Shown here one piece after another: positions 1 through 12,300 of a DNA stretch of 64,000 nt. Positions within the stretch are counted from its first letter, which is position 1, and each line of letters begins with the position of its first letter. The position numbers and the translations under genes are program-made. The stretch comes from Margaritifera margaritifera (Eukaryota > Mollusca > Bivalvia > Unionida > Margaritiferidae): the NCBI GenBank assembly GCA_029931535.1, contig JAQPZY010001660.1, positions 1,513,001 through 1,577,000 of the forward strand. Reading direction: 5' to 3'. The notes under the pieces were generated by a model. That model searched no databases. It was not told where the DNA came from and worked only from the letters and a program-made list of their open reading frames with translations.

Positions 1-27
1 ATTGTACTTTATACATTACATGCATTA

Positions 28-33
28 TTTATT
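28..33 (-). promoter_or_regulatory. Candidate polyadenylation hexamer AATAAA
   Basis: AATAAA on the minus strand about 150 nt downstream of the FBH1 stop codon. The position suits a short 3' UTR, but AATAAA is common in AT-rich DNA and the real end could be beyond the window. Confidence 0.4.
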
Positions 34-186
34 GAGTACTGAAACCATCTTTTAATTATATTATAAACCTTATTCAAATATATGAACAATAGAGTGTATC
101 CTGATTAACAACTCGGCTTGATATCTTACAAATTTTCTTTAAACAATGTATTTTGTTTCATATAGGTACTGATGTATGCATCCCTG

Positions 187-327
187 TCATATATGTGAAC
201 AAAACTTCTGCTCTTTCTTTTCATTATCATGGGTCTCCAGGACACCAAGAAGTTCTGAGAAACTCCCATCATCTTCTGATATGAGCTCGGGGCTAAATAC
301 ACCACCTCCCAGTTTTGTCAAATCACC
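187..327 (-). CDS. FBH1: FBH1 terminal coding exon with TGA stop
   Basis: From a TGTTTCAG acceptor the frame reads [30 protein letters not shown], then a charged tail ending KFCSHI and TGA at 187-189. It enters in phase 0 as the previous exon requires. The GGGVFSPEL stretch could correspond to the family's GG(Y/F)-C-x-x-C block with both cysteines lost. The low conservation and acidic tail make this the least certain exon, but no GT donor precedes the stop. Confidence 0.7.
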   Translation of the reverse strand, partial: GDLTKLGGGVFSPELISEDDGSFSELLGVLETHDNEKKEQKFCSHI

Positions 328-3300
328 CTGAAACAAAACATTTAATATTATATTTAACCAGAATTGTATGTGTGTGTACCATGTATATCCCCACTGCAGC
401 CAAAAAACAAATGTCCAAGTCCAGAGGATTCAAAAACTTTTAAAAAAGGAAAACAAACTGCTTTAGTGACAAGAAAATATAATCATGTCATCTACTTATA
501 CATACATATATACATAAAACACTTTGTTTGTTTATATCAAGTGGTTTTTGCACCATCATACTAACAAGGTTTTCCCCCAAAAGTCAAAAATTTATTTTAA
601 AAATGGAAAAGATGATTTAGTGGTATTGAAATCTAATCAATCATCTAAATATGAATGTCAAATTTTATTTGTCTATTGCAAGTGGATTGTGTGCAGCAGT
701 GCTACTGTAACAAGGGTTTAATCAATAACAAAAAAATTGCAAACCCAAAGTCCAAAAATTTATAACGTGGTAATTGCTTTAATCTCATGAAAATCTAATC
801 TGGTTATCTATATGTGCATACATATATGTCCACCAAAGTTTATTTGTCTACATCAAGTAGTTTTTGCGCAATTGTGCAAAAGAGGTTCTCAGACACAGAT
901 GGACATATGAACAGACTGAGGGATGGATGGACCGGATGAAATCAAGATGCCCCTGCTGCAAATAGTGGGGACAAAATAAAATAAAATATTGAAAAACAAT
1001 AACATATTCTAATCTTATTAATCCAATATAAAACACTGAACATGAAAATCCTAGATTGAACATAAAAATCCTAGACTGAACATACAAAATCCTAGACTGA
1101 ACTGACAAAAATCCTAGACTGAGCATACAAAATCTTTTACTGAATATACAAAATCCTAGACTGAACATACAAAATCCTAGATGCAACATTCAAAAATCAT
1201 AGACTGAGCATACAAAATCCTTAATTGAACATACAAAATCCAGACTAAACATACAAAATCCTTGACTGAACATACAAAATCCTAGACTGAACATACAAAA
1301 ATCCTAGACTGAACACATTTAATATTTAAGAACTCGTTATAAATCTTTCCCAAACATTATTTAAAAGCTACAGTCTGATAAACTGGAGTTTGATTAAACA
1401 AGTGCTGTCAAAGATAGCATAGCCTACCTCTACACTAATGCCAACTGGTAACATTTGACCAAAATCAAGTTGTTCCAATTTCTAAGGAAATCTAAGCATG
1501 CTAGGTAAATATTTGTTTGACCTTTTTTGTAAAAAACAAAAAGGTTTAGCATTATAAAACCTGGTTGACAGCATTGCTTGGTTATTGGGGAACAGTTAAC
1601 TATGCAATTTGAATGGGGTAATAAAAACTAAGCACTCTTTAATTTGGGATTTACCTGATTAATGAACAAACATGTACCTGTAGAGTCAGTAGTAAAAAAG
1701 ACATTGATCCCTAACAACCAACTTTGACTGATGACAATGAAGCTTCAAATATTAGTCACAGTGACCTCCTGATCTAATTTTGGAATGATAACGTTATACA
1801 TACCAATGAGTATCCATGCAAAGATACATTGTGATACAAGGAACATTGCTTGAGAAACTGACTTGAATGCATAACTCAAAGTCATTGATGCATGAAATGT
1901 AGATCACCATGACCTGTTTTTGATTTGATGTAGTACTAAACATAATGGATCTGCAGGCAAATGAAATGTCCGAGGTAAAAGAAGTCACTCAAGTGTGAAA
2001 CATAGGTCATGTGACCTACTTTTTAGCATGTTGGTTTAGTTCTCTCCAATCTGGATCCACACACCATACTACAAGACCCTATAAGTAAGAGTATCTAATA
2101 AAATCTAACCTTAAGTAATAGAAAACTGAACCAAGGTATGATGAAAAGATGGACAATGGGCAGGCAGAAAAGGTTAACACTATATGGGCACAGACCACTA
2201 ATTCAATTTCCATTGACTACAATGTTAATGTTTTGCTAAATTACTATACTTTCAAGGTAAGTCCAGCAAAACACACCTACATAACATATGATATTTACAA
2301 GAGTAAACTTTTATAATAATGAAAATTGTATGGTTTTAGGTTCAAGTCTACTATTGCATACAATTTACACATACATAGCTTCTTCTGGAAAATTATGTAC
2401 ATTTTTTCGGGTAAATATTTTCAGCCAATCTGTGACCTTCATTCATTAAATACGGTATTTAATATTGGATTCATTGCTCCTAAAAATTACTTGTCTGTGA
2501 CTTAAAGTCAAATTTTACTTAATAATTATTCATAGCCAACAGCATTCTTCTTCAAAACCACCTGTAAAAGCGTTAGTTATCTCGCAATTACCATTTTGAA
2601 GAAATTGAGGAATTTGTTTCAATTTGGATGCCTACTGTAATGATAAAATTATAAAATTCTCCACAAAAGAATATAATCCCCCCCCAAAAAAAGTTGTTGA
2701 TAAATATAAAAGAAGTACTTTTGTTCCAATGTGGATAAGTAGTGTATATCTTAGGCAAAATGAATTATGATACACAATGCAACAGGACTCTAGCAAAGGG
2801 AGATAATTTTGGATTGTTATAAAGCTCTTAGCCAATATGAAACTTCAACATTTTTGTGTTTTTCAAAATTTTACTTACAACAATAATGCATATGGAGTTT
2901 TCAGGTATGGAAGATTAAAAAATAAGTTTAAAGAAAAAGCTCCATATCTGACTTTTTAACACAAACTTTAACTGGCTCTTAAAAACCTTTAATGCAAACT
3001 TTAACTTCAAACTTTTCACTACAAATTGCAAACAAATTACTACAACTGTATAAAAATTACCCAACAATGCCAGGCATAAGCTAATCAACATACAGAGGTA
3101 AAATTTAAATGTATAGCTCCTGCCTACAAGCCAAACACAAAACCTTAAACAAAAACTTTAACCTATTGTCTACACCGAGCAAACCTTAAATGCAAACATT
3201 AACCTCAAACTTTTCCCCATAAATTGCCACAAATTCAGGGCTGTTCCATTTAAACATACATGGTACCCAGGGAAGGCAGATTTTTACAAATATACACCAG

Positions 3301-6300
3301 GGTACTCTGATAACTCAAAGAGTTCATATGAAGCTGATACAAAATTCTAAATTGCATCTATGGGTGACCACTCCACATTACAAGTGCCTACCCTGGGTCC
3401 CAAGTATATTTTACTGTAACAGCCCTCAGTGAAACTGGACAAAAGGTATTAAATATGGTCAGACACATGCTATTTAACACAAAGTAGTGAAATTTAAATA
3501 CACAATTCCTTCATATGAACCATAATCAAAAACTTTAACACAAACTTCATACAGCCAATCTCTGTTTATCTGCCAACAGCAATGAAGATAAAGCCCATCA
3601 TAGCATAAGCTCTCCTGTACTTCAAACAGTCAAGTAATGAGACAATACTGTATATGATAAAATAATAAAACAATAAAGCCAACTGCAAATAAAATTACAC
3701 TTTGGAACAGACTTTAATAAACTGTCTAATTATATGATCATCCTCTGAACTTAGAGACATCTAAATATTCTACCTAACAATATGATAATTTTCTACATTT
3801 GTCAATGGGCTCAAATTTAAGACATATGCTTTATTTAAGAATTGTACACTTCATACCATAGTAATTTCCTTTCGTTGCAGTGTAAGTGCTGTTGGCTTGA
3901 AGTTTGCATCTGTTTCCCTGCATTTGAATGTGATACCATCTTTCTCTAGTTTCTTACTAAGTACTGGGAAGTCAAATCTTTCCTGAAAAATAAATATATT
4001 GGAACATAAATAAAGTGCTTATTTACATTAATAGGAAAAGAGAGGACAACTGTGGCACATTAAACAAAGTGACCTATGAGCAGTTTTTCATGGATTTTTC
4101 ATGAATGGCTATACTTATAAAAAAATGAAAAGTCATTAAAGTGACTTTGGGCAACAATTGCTTCAGTTAAAAATTTTCTTTATAACTGGAGTTTTTTTCT
4201 GCTCATGTTACAATTATATTACCATTTATACACAACAAAACACAGATTCAGTTAAGTTTTTATTTATAATTATAATGTTTGCCTAGGGGGACTGTCTGCT
4301 GCTACTGATGAAACTGTTTTGGTTCATTCTGTCAGTGAGTGATTCAGTGGTTACTGAATGGTTGTACAGAGGTCACAGCTGGGCTGTGAAACTCCCTGAC
4401 AGAATGTTATGGATAACCCTTGAGTAAAGTTTCTTCAGCGGAAACTGAAGGAGCCCAGTGGCAACTGGGCTGTCCAACGAAGGTTGGGATGACAGCGGCA
4501 ACTGTGTGGACTTCACTCAATGGGTTTAGTTTGAATATGCCATATAGCGCTGACATTAGATTCTTGGGTGAATAAACGGAATGGAATGAAGTAAATGCCC
4601 AAAGAGAACATATGTGCAGCAGATGTTGTCCCCCAAGAATGTAATAAGATGGGAAAGCCTTCAGTGTTCAATGAAAAGAAAAAAAAAAATGTTTGTTTAT
4701 ACAACAGTAGCATATCAACAATACTGGAAAAGAAAGGTATACATACATGAAGAAATAAATCGACAATGGCAAGAAACAGCATGCAATTACTATGAGTAGA
4801 CTGGTATTACAACTGCAACACCAGACTCGAACTTATGAAGACAAAGACACATGAACCGCAATAAGTCTATGATGTATGAAAATGTCAAATCTTGAATATT
4901 GCAATTATCAAGACAAAGTCACTTGAATTGCAAGAAGTCTATGATATATGTAAATTTAAAGTCTTGTGCGAATGAATGGCTGAGAGTGGTTCCATGCGTG
5001 CTGAAAACACTGCAGTGTTGCAAAGACATCTGATCATGTATGGGCCGCATTATGTGAAATAATTGTGTACCAATCTGAGTCGGACGATGGTGGCATAGCA
5101 TGAGAAAGATACATCTTGGAAGATGGCAATGATGAATCCGTGGTAAATTGAGAATGGAAACGATTCAATGATCACATCCAACTCAGGCAGGAAGCAAGAT
5201 GATCACATCCATGAAATGGGCAGAAGAAGACCCTGAGAATGCACTAACACCTCCATGAACTGAAAGCACTGAAAGCACATTTGGCAACGAAGATGACGGA
5301 TATGCACAAACGGCACACAAGGAACACCGGTATCACACGCGTGCAGAAACTCCACACATACGATGAATATAGAAACACAATGCACTACTTTGGAAAGTGG
5401 AACAACCGCAATCGCATGACATGACAAAGCACCGTAGAACTGGATCCAGAAAAACACAACCAGGATGGAAGAACAACGTGAATGGGAGACCTCCTATCCT
5501 TGTATGTTGAATGCAGAATGATCAGGGTCGCTGTGTATTGCTATCCGCATCCATGGCCATGGCTCTCTGCACTGCCCGGAGAGCACTGTGAGGAGTGCGA
5601 ATGTATCTTGTGTAACAATCTGAAGACCACTTTGATTATATAGTCTTCCAGCCGAGCCGCTGCCGCTGAAGTAGCCGCACCTATACGGAATGAATGACCT
5701 ATACGGAATGAATGGCCACTGAACCGATTAGTATCCATTCCCATCTTATGGTAGAGAAGTTGCATGTGATTAAGGAACACCACTCTTGACAACGCCTGAC
5801 CTGTAGCCGTAATGAAGAGCGGTGCATATGGCAGGGGCGATGAGCATCTCCTGAATTGCATAAAAGTCTTCAGAGCAGTGTATGGACATATAGCGCGACC
5901 TGTGGCATGAAACTGAACGGTCACGGCCTTACGGAAAGGGTCGGTTTTAGACGATTTTAACTTGAGAAAAGCAATTTCAAGGTGGAAGTGCACATCGCCG
6001 ACACAGAGATGAATGGTTGGATTGAAGGAATCCCGAACAGTGAATTCCCCACATCTCAGAAAGCCAAAGAAAGCAACTGTGCAGACAGTGAATAACAGCA
6101 AATCCGTGTGTGTGTCAAATACTCCTCCACGCAGAATTGTACAAATGCTTGTTAGGATATTGAATGTAATAGGCTGGCACAGTTTTTCAGGTGAACCTTG
6201 AGTTTTTTTGATGGCCCGGAGGATGGTGGCAAGACGAGGCAGATTATTTCTGTCTGTGGTGAATGGTGATTGCAAACCAGCCTGCATATACTTGAACCTA

Positions 6301-9300
6301 ATGCCACAGAGGCACAATTTTATTGTAGAATGCTTTAAGTTGAGGACTCTATTGCAATGTGTCGCAAAGTAGATTAATGTGTTCTCCGTAATAGCTGGCA
6401 AAAGTTGCATGGTTGAGGCAAAGCCACACGTCAGCATGAAGGTCCTAAACACGTTGAATGCAGTGTTGTAGGCGATCTGTGTCGCAGGGCTTAAAGACTG
6501 GTTCCACAAAATTTCTACCTCTGATTCCAGGTCCACAAGACTTCCGAGGGTGGGGGGCATGTGCTGGGTTGCAGATCCGCGTCCAGAGCCAGTGCATGAA
6601 ATTTCTGAAATTGAAGGCGGGACAAGGCATCAGCTGTATTGTTGATAACTCCAGGAATGTGTTTGGCAGAAAAATAAAAGTTACAAGAAGCCGCACACCA
6701 CGTAAGTTTACGCATTAATTTCATTATATGCATACATTTTGATCGTCCTTTTAGAAGTATATTCACCGTGGCCATATTATCACATATAAATATTATGCGT
6801 TTGCCTGCCCACTCTGCACCCCAAATAATAGCAGCAACAACAATGGGGTACAACTCCCTAAATGCCATAGAGAAATCATTCTCCACAGAAAAAATAATTT
6901 TAAGATCATCAGACCATGCAGATGCAAACCAGTGGGTTTTGAAGTAACCTCCATACCCCACCGCTGATGAAGCATCTGTGCATAATTCAAGTTTGTCCGA
7001 TGTTGTGGACTGATTGTCAAAAAACATAGAAACTCCATTCCACGTAGCCAGGAATCGGTGCCACATATATAGTTCCTCTCTGCAATTTGCATCAAAGTGT
7101 ACGTAATGATGGAGTTCCCTGACTTTGGTAGATAGTCGAATGAGGTATGACACAAACGCACGCCCTGGTAGGATAACACAGGTAGCATAATTGAAGTGGC
7201 CGAGTAACTGGAGCAGTTCTCGCTTGCGGACACTACGTTTGTTAAGAAAGTTTTTTATGCAGTTTGCAATACGTTCCACTTTATCCCTCGGTAGACGTGC
7301 TTGCATTTGATCTGAGTCCAGAATTATTCCCAAATATTCTAAAACTGTACAAGGGCCAACGGTCTTGTTTGGAGCCATGGGAATCTTCAATCTGTTGAAA
7401 ATTAAAGTCAACAAAGCCATAGTTCTTTCACCACATGCAGAAGGAGGATCTATTGTAAGAAAGTCGTCAAGGAGGTGCAAGATAACGTCAACACCGTAAT
7501 TATGTTTGGCTATCCAACAAATCGCCTGAGACAGGGTATCAAATAATTTTGGACTTGAACGTGACCCGAAAAGGGGAGGCGAACACAAACGAAATAGTGT
7601 CCTCTCCATTTTACGCAGAACAAGTGCCATTGCGAAGGCGCAATGGGAATCTGTTTGAAAGCATCTGAAATGTCAGTTTTGCACATAATAGCTCCCTTAC
7701 CATAACTCTGAATGATTCGGATGGCATCATCGATCTTTACGTAGCTTAGAGAGCATTTTTCCTTGTCAATAAGTTCATTGATGCTTGCATGAACGAGGTC
7801 GCCATGGGGAGATGACAGGTCAATGATAAGTCTCTTCTTTTTTTAATATTTACCTTCCGCGATACCGACCGGACTAACTCTGTAATTTGGATATGGTGGA
7901 GATGGAAAAGGGCCCAGCATGAAATCTTTGGCACATTCCTTTGCTAATAACTGACCCACAATATTCGGTTGTTTAGTAGCAGAAAGCAAGTTTTTGCACT
8001 CTTTTGTAGGCAAGCGAGTTTTATGAACCATAGTGTCAAAACCATGTTTCAGACTGGAAGACAAATATTGAACGAAGTCCTGATCAGGATGATGAAGGAG
8101 TTCAAGCTGCAATGTTTGATGTCAATGGGGGTGGAAGCATGTGGTGAGAAAGTTGGTCAGATTTGTTTCGTCTTGTCTGGCACTGATTTGCGATGGGTAT
8201 GGACGTTGCGTGTACCAGTGCTGGAAAAACTGTGCAAAGGGTTCTTTGGGCAGGTGGCCGCCCCATGCGTTTTGTCCCTGCACTGATTGCAGGCATGTAA
8301 GAATTGGCAAGTAGTTCGGTGGCAACCCCGTCTGGAATTGAAATTGTTACAAAGTTCCTTCCCCTCAACCATCTGTCTAGGACGGCCGTACTTGTCAATA
8401 TCCGTTTGCCTTCTGTTGGCCATATTACCAACGGGTGTGGCAGTGAACGTTTTTTGTGGGCAAAAGTCAGTTGGGTGAGTAACAGAATTGCAGATGTCGC
8501 ATGTTGTTGTTTTGCGGACTCCAATCAATAGCTGAAGAGCTGTCTGGTCCCTCAGAGCCCAATTGACTTTGAGTTTGTAGTCACGCAGGGCAACAGCCGC
8601 CTGACTGGAGTAGACGTTGTGATAGTCATAGAATATGTCCCCATAGGCATTGGCAATTTTGATAATGTCGGCCTCGTACATGTCCAATTCATGGCGCCTG
8701 TTGGGGTAAACAGAACAGATGATTCTTTTAAACTTCCCGAAAGCCGTTATGAACTCACTAATACTAAGCCGCTTAAGTAACCGGGGATCATTCTTCCCAG
8801 CCTTGTCATCTTAATTTGATAGATCCGATTCAAAGTGTGGTAGCAAAAGAGTGGCCAGATTGACGTGCTTACCATTGATTATCTGTTTCCGCTGGATTTC
8901 GGATACCACGTCGATAGCTGGAAGTATTTCCGGCGAAACTCCCTACGACTGCATCAGCCGATTGATCGGCGTCGCAAGCTGGGCTACTATCGGCGATGAG
9001 AGATGTATTGAGTCGTCTAAGAATAAATCCCGGAGAAGACGCCTGTTGTCGTGCCAGGATGTGAGTAATGGAGTTATTGAGGTCCACGATTGAACGCTGA
9101 ATGGAGTGGATAGAGGTCATTATGTTGACGTTAGACTCTGTGTTTACATCTAGGGCGGCCATGTTGGAACTAGTTCCTACTTCCGGAACATTGCACCGCA
9201 CTGCTGTTGCTGCTACATTGACTTCCGCCAAAGTGATTCCCTCTGCCGAATCATCACGAACAATTGTCGCACAATGGCTACGTCGACGTGGACTTGAATG

Positions 9301-12300
9301 TGGATCGAGGGATACAACTTCTTCTTCAGACCGAATTGTGCTTGGTTGCGATTGAGTTGGGTTGTTCGTCTCTTGTCCTGTCAAACGATCAGCAGGCCGT
9401 GAACTGGTGGAAGGGGCATTATCCAAGTATAACTGTCTTAAGGCATGCTCAGAGAGAAGAGCAGACACTTTAATGCCTATCGATTCAAGTTTCTGTTTTA
9501 AACGGAGAGTAGTCCAGTTGAATGGATTGTCCAAGTCGTATGGGACTGACCTCCGACCTCTCGAAGAGCGCGACGTCATTGTTTTCAGACAAAGGAAAGG
9601 CCTCGAGTGTCCAACGAATGGTAACGATAACTACTGATGAATTCACGGAATGTGAAGAGGAAACAAATGGGGAATTGCAGATCTGGTAAAGAAAGCCCGT
9701 GTTGTGAAAATAAGCAAGAGATGCACACGCGAATAAAAGTGTGAAGCGCAATTCGACAGAATTATGCGTGCTGTCGCTCTCCACTCCAAACAAGAACAAT
9801 TGAACAAAGACGCTGCACGTGACAGCTGGGAATGCCTTGATTGGCTGGTGAGTGATGTATTAATACAGCTCATGCATATTAATGCGGACTATTTGCAGGA
9901 ATGGTAGTGAATGGGTCGCCTATTGCTGTGTATAAACTATGCCTAAGCAATCGCATAAGCAACCACAGTCAGTACACACCAGGGTAAGATCAGCATATAC
10001 TATTACCACAGTCACTATACACCAGGGCAAGATCAGCACATACTAATGTCACATTCAGTACACACCTGGGCAAGATCTGGGATACTATTACCACAGTCCG
10101 TACACACCAGGGCAAGAGCTGGATATACTATTACCACAGTCAGTACACACCTGGGGAAGATTTGGAGATACTATTACCACAGTCAGTACACACCTGGGCA
10201 AGAGCTGGATATACTATTGCCACAGTCAGTACACACCTGGGCAAGATCTGGAGATACTATTATCACAGTCTGTACACACCTGGGCAAGATCTGGAGATAC
10301 TAATACCACAGTCAGTACACACCAGGGCAAGATCTGGATATACAATTAACACAGTCAGTACACACCAGGGCAAGATCTGGAGATACTATCACTACAGTCA
10401 GTACACACCTGGGCAAGATCTGGATATACTATTACCACAGTCAATACACACCTGGCAAGATCTGGATATACAATTACCACAGTCAGTACTCACCTGGGCA
10501 AGATCTGGATATACTATAACTACAGTCAGTACACACCTGGGGAAGATCTGAAGATACTGTTACAACAGTCAGTACACACCTGGGCAAGATCTGGATATAC
10601 TATTGTTACAGTCAGTACACACCTGGGCAAGATGTGGAGATACTAAAACCACAGTCAGTACACACCTGGGCAAAATATGAAGATACGCTTTGTTTCATAT
10701 AAGATGTTATATAGTCTTGCTCCATATGCCATACGGCTTCTTGAGCTAGGCTTGAGCTGATTTATGCTCATTAGCCTTCAGCCAATAAATTTCATTAGTT
10801 TATAATTTTTTTCAAATCTAAAACTCTTTTGTTTTCTACATGAATGCCTGAGAATATCTTCACTGGATCTGGTAGCAAAATAAAAATCATAAATGCAGGG
10901 TTAATGAGGTGGATTACATAAATCAAATATTCTTTTTAAGAAGAGTACTGTGAGCATTAAATTAAACACCTGCCCCATGTTTAATATTCTTCTATGTAAG
11001 CACTAACAGAGCATGGTTCACTCTTGAGATTATTCACCAACAGGTCACAAGGACGTTGACATTTGTTCAAACGTCAAGCCATGCAGCCTTGAATGAAACT
11101 TACTGTGCAGAAACCATTATTTCTTGATTAGACTTACCATGACCTTTGACCTTTATACTCAAAATCTATAGGTTACTTTCTTAGCCTAAGTGCAAGCCAT
11201 CCACAAAATTTAGTCAAGGAACTTACTCTAGAACAAATGTCACTGTGCAAAATCCATTTTGCTTTAAGTCACAACAACCTTTACCATTTAATACCAAAAT
11301 CAATTGACCTCTTCCATAAGTGAAAGCCCTCCACAAACTTTGTTAGTATCGTCTGGAACTAAAGTTATTAGGCAAAAATACATTTTTCTTCTCTCAGTAA
11401 CAGTGAACTTGATCTTTGACCCTAAAATCAATAGGTTTCTATCTTATCTATAGTATAAGTCATCTGTAAACTTTGGTGAAGGTATAATGTAAAGAACTTA
11501 AATTTCTGTGTAGAAAACATTCAAGTCACTGTGACCTAGACCGCTGACCTTTTGAGCTACCTTGATCTTTTATTTATATACCTTTTACAGAATTTTAACA
11601 TCTTTACCTTTATATTCTATATTGTTGTACAACATGTTCACATTTATTTGGAAGGGTTTATCTTCCTAGGGTTTATGTGTAATTCTTCTTTGTTACATTT
11701 TTAAAATGTTACTTTTAGTTGGCAACATATAGCCACTATTGTGCTGAGGTGCCATTAAGCACTGAAGAGGGTTGGGGCCAACACGCAGCCTTGCTTGACT
11801 CCAGTGGCGACTGGGAACGGTAATGATGCCTTTCATGACCATGACATGGGGATCGACATCAGATACCGGACTGAGGGCAACCTCTTCAATTTGAGGAGAC
11901 TACAGGCAAAGACAAAGTTACAGGAAGTGACTGTTCGTGATCTCCTATTTGCTGACGACTGTTCCATGAATGCTAAATCTGAGTCTGACATGCAACAGAG
12001 TATGGACCATTTGTCTTCAGCTTGTGACAACTTCGGTCTCACAATCAGTATCAAGAAGACAAAGGTGATGCACCAACCTGCACCAGGAAAACCATATGTA
12101 GAGCCTACCATCACAGTAAATGGCCAAACCCTCCTGGCAGTCAACAAGTTCATCTATTTCAGCAGCACACTGTCATGTGCAGTCCACATCGATGATGAAA
12201 CCAATGCCAGAGTTGCTAAAGCAAGTGTGGCCTTTGGTAGACAATGCGCAAATGTGTGGGAGCACAGAGGCATCAGTCTAAAAAAAAAAACGAAGGTCTA

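Larger units (their letters stand above)
5530..9650 (-). mobile_element. DIRS/Ngaro-like tyrosine-recombinase retrotransposon, decayed
   Basis: On the minus strand the order is gag-like (SAP-like start, zinc knuckles), reverse transcriptase plus RNase H, then tyrosine recombinase, which is diagnostic of DIRS-order retrotransposons. There is no integrase, no aspartic protease and no visible methyltransferase after RNase H, which fits Ngaro better than DIRS1. The region looks richer in GC than its surroundings. It carries several frameshifts and at least one stop, so this copy cannot act alone. It lies in an FBH1 intron in the gene's own orientation. Terminal repeats could not be established; coding limits are used. 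Confidence 0.85.

Noticed and set aside
848..1189. 113-codon minus-strand frame rich in Phe/Leu/Ser
   Set aside because: It coincides with the 21-bp tandem repeat (period a multiple of three) and has no other support.
5460..9960. Split direct repeats of the DIRS-like element (gtgaatggg...cctat near 5477 and 9909)
   Set aside because: The similarity is short and gapped; it cannot be told from chance without alignment, so no terminal repeats are annotated.
10046..10551. Two long plus-strand open frames with a [16 protein letters not shown] repeat
   Set aside because: They are readings of the 43-bp minisatellite; the frame cycles through three readings every 129 bp and has no coding context.
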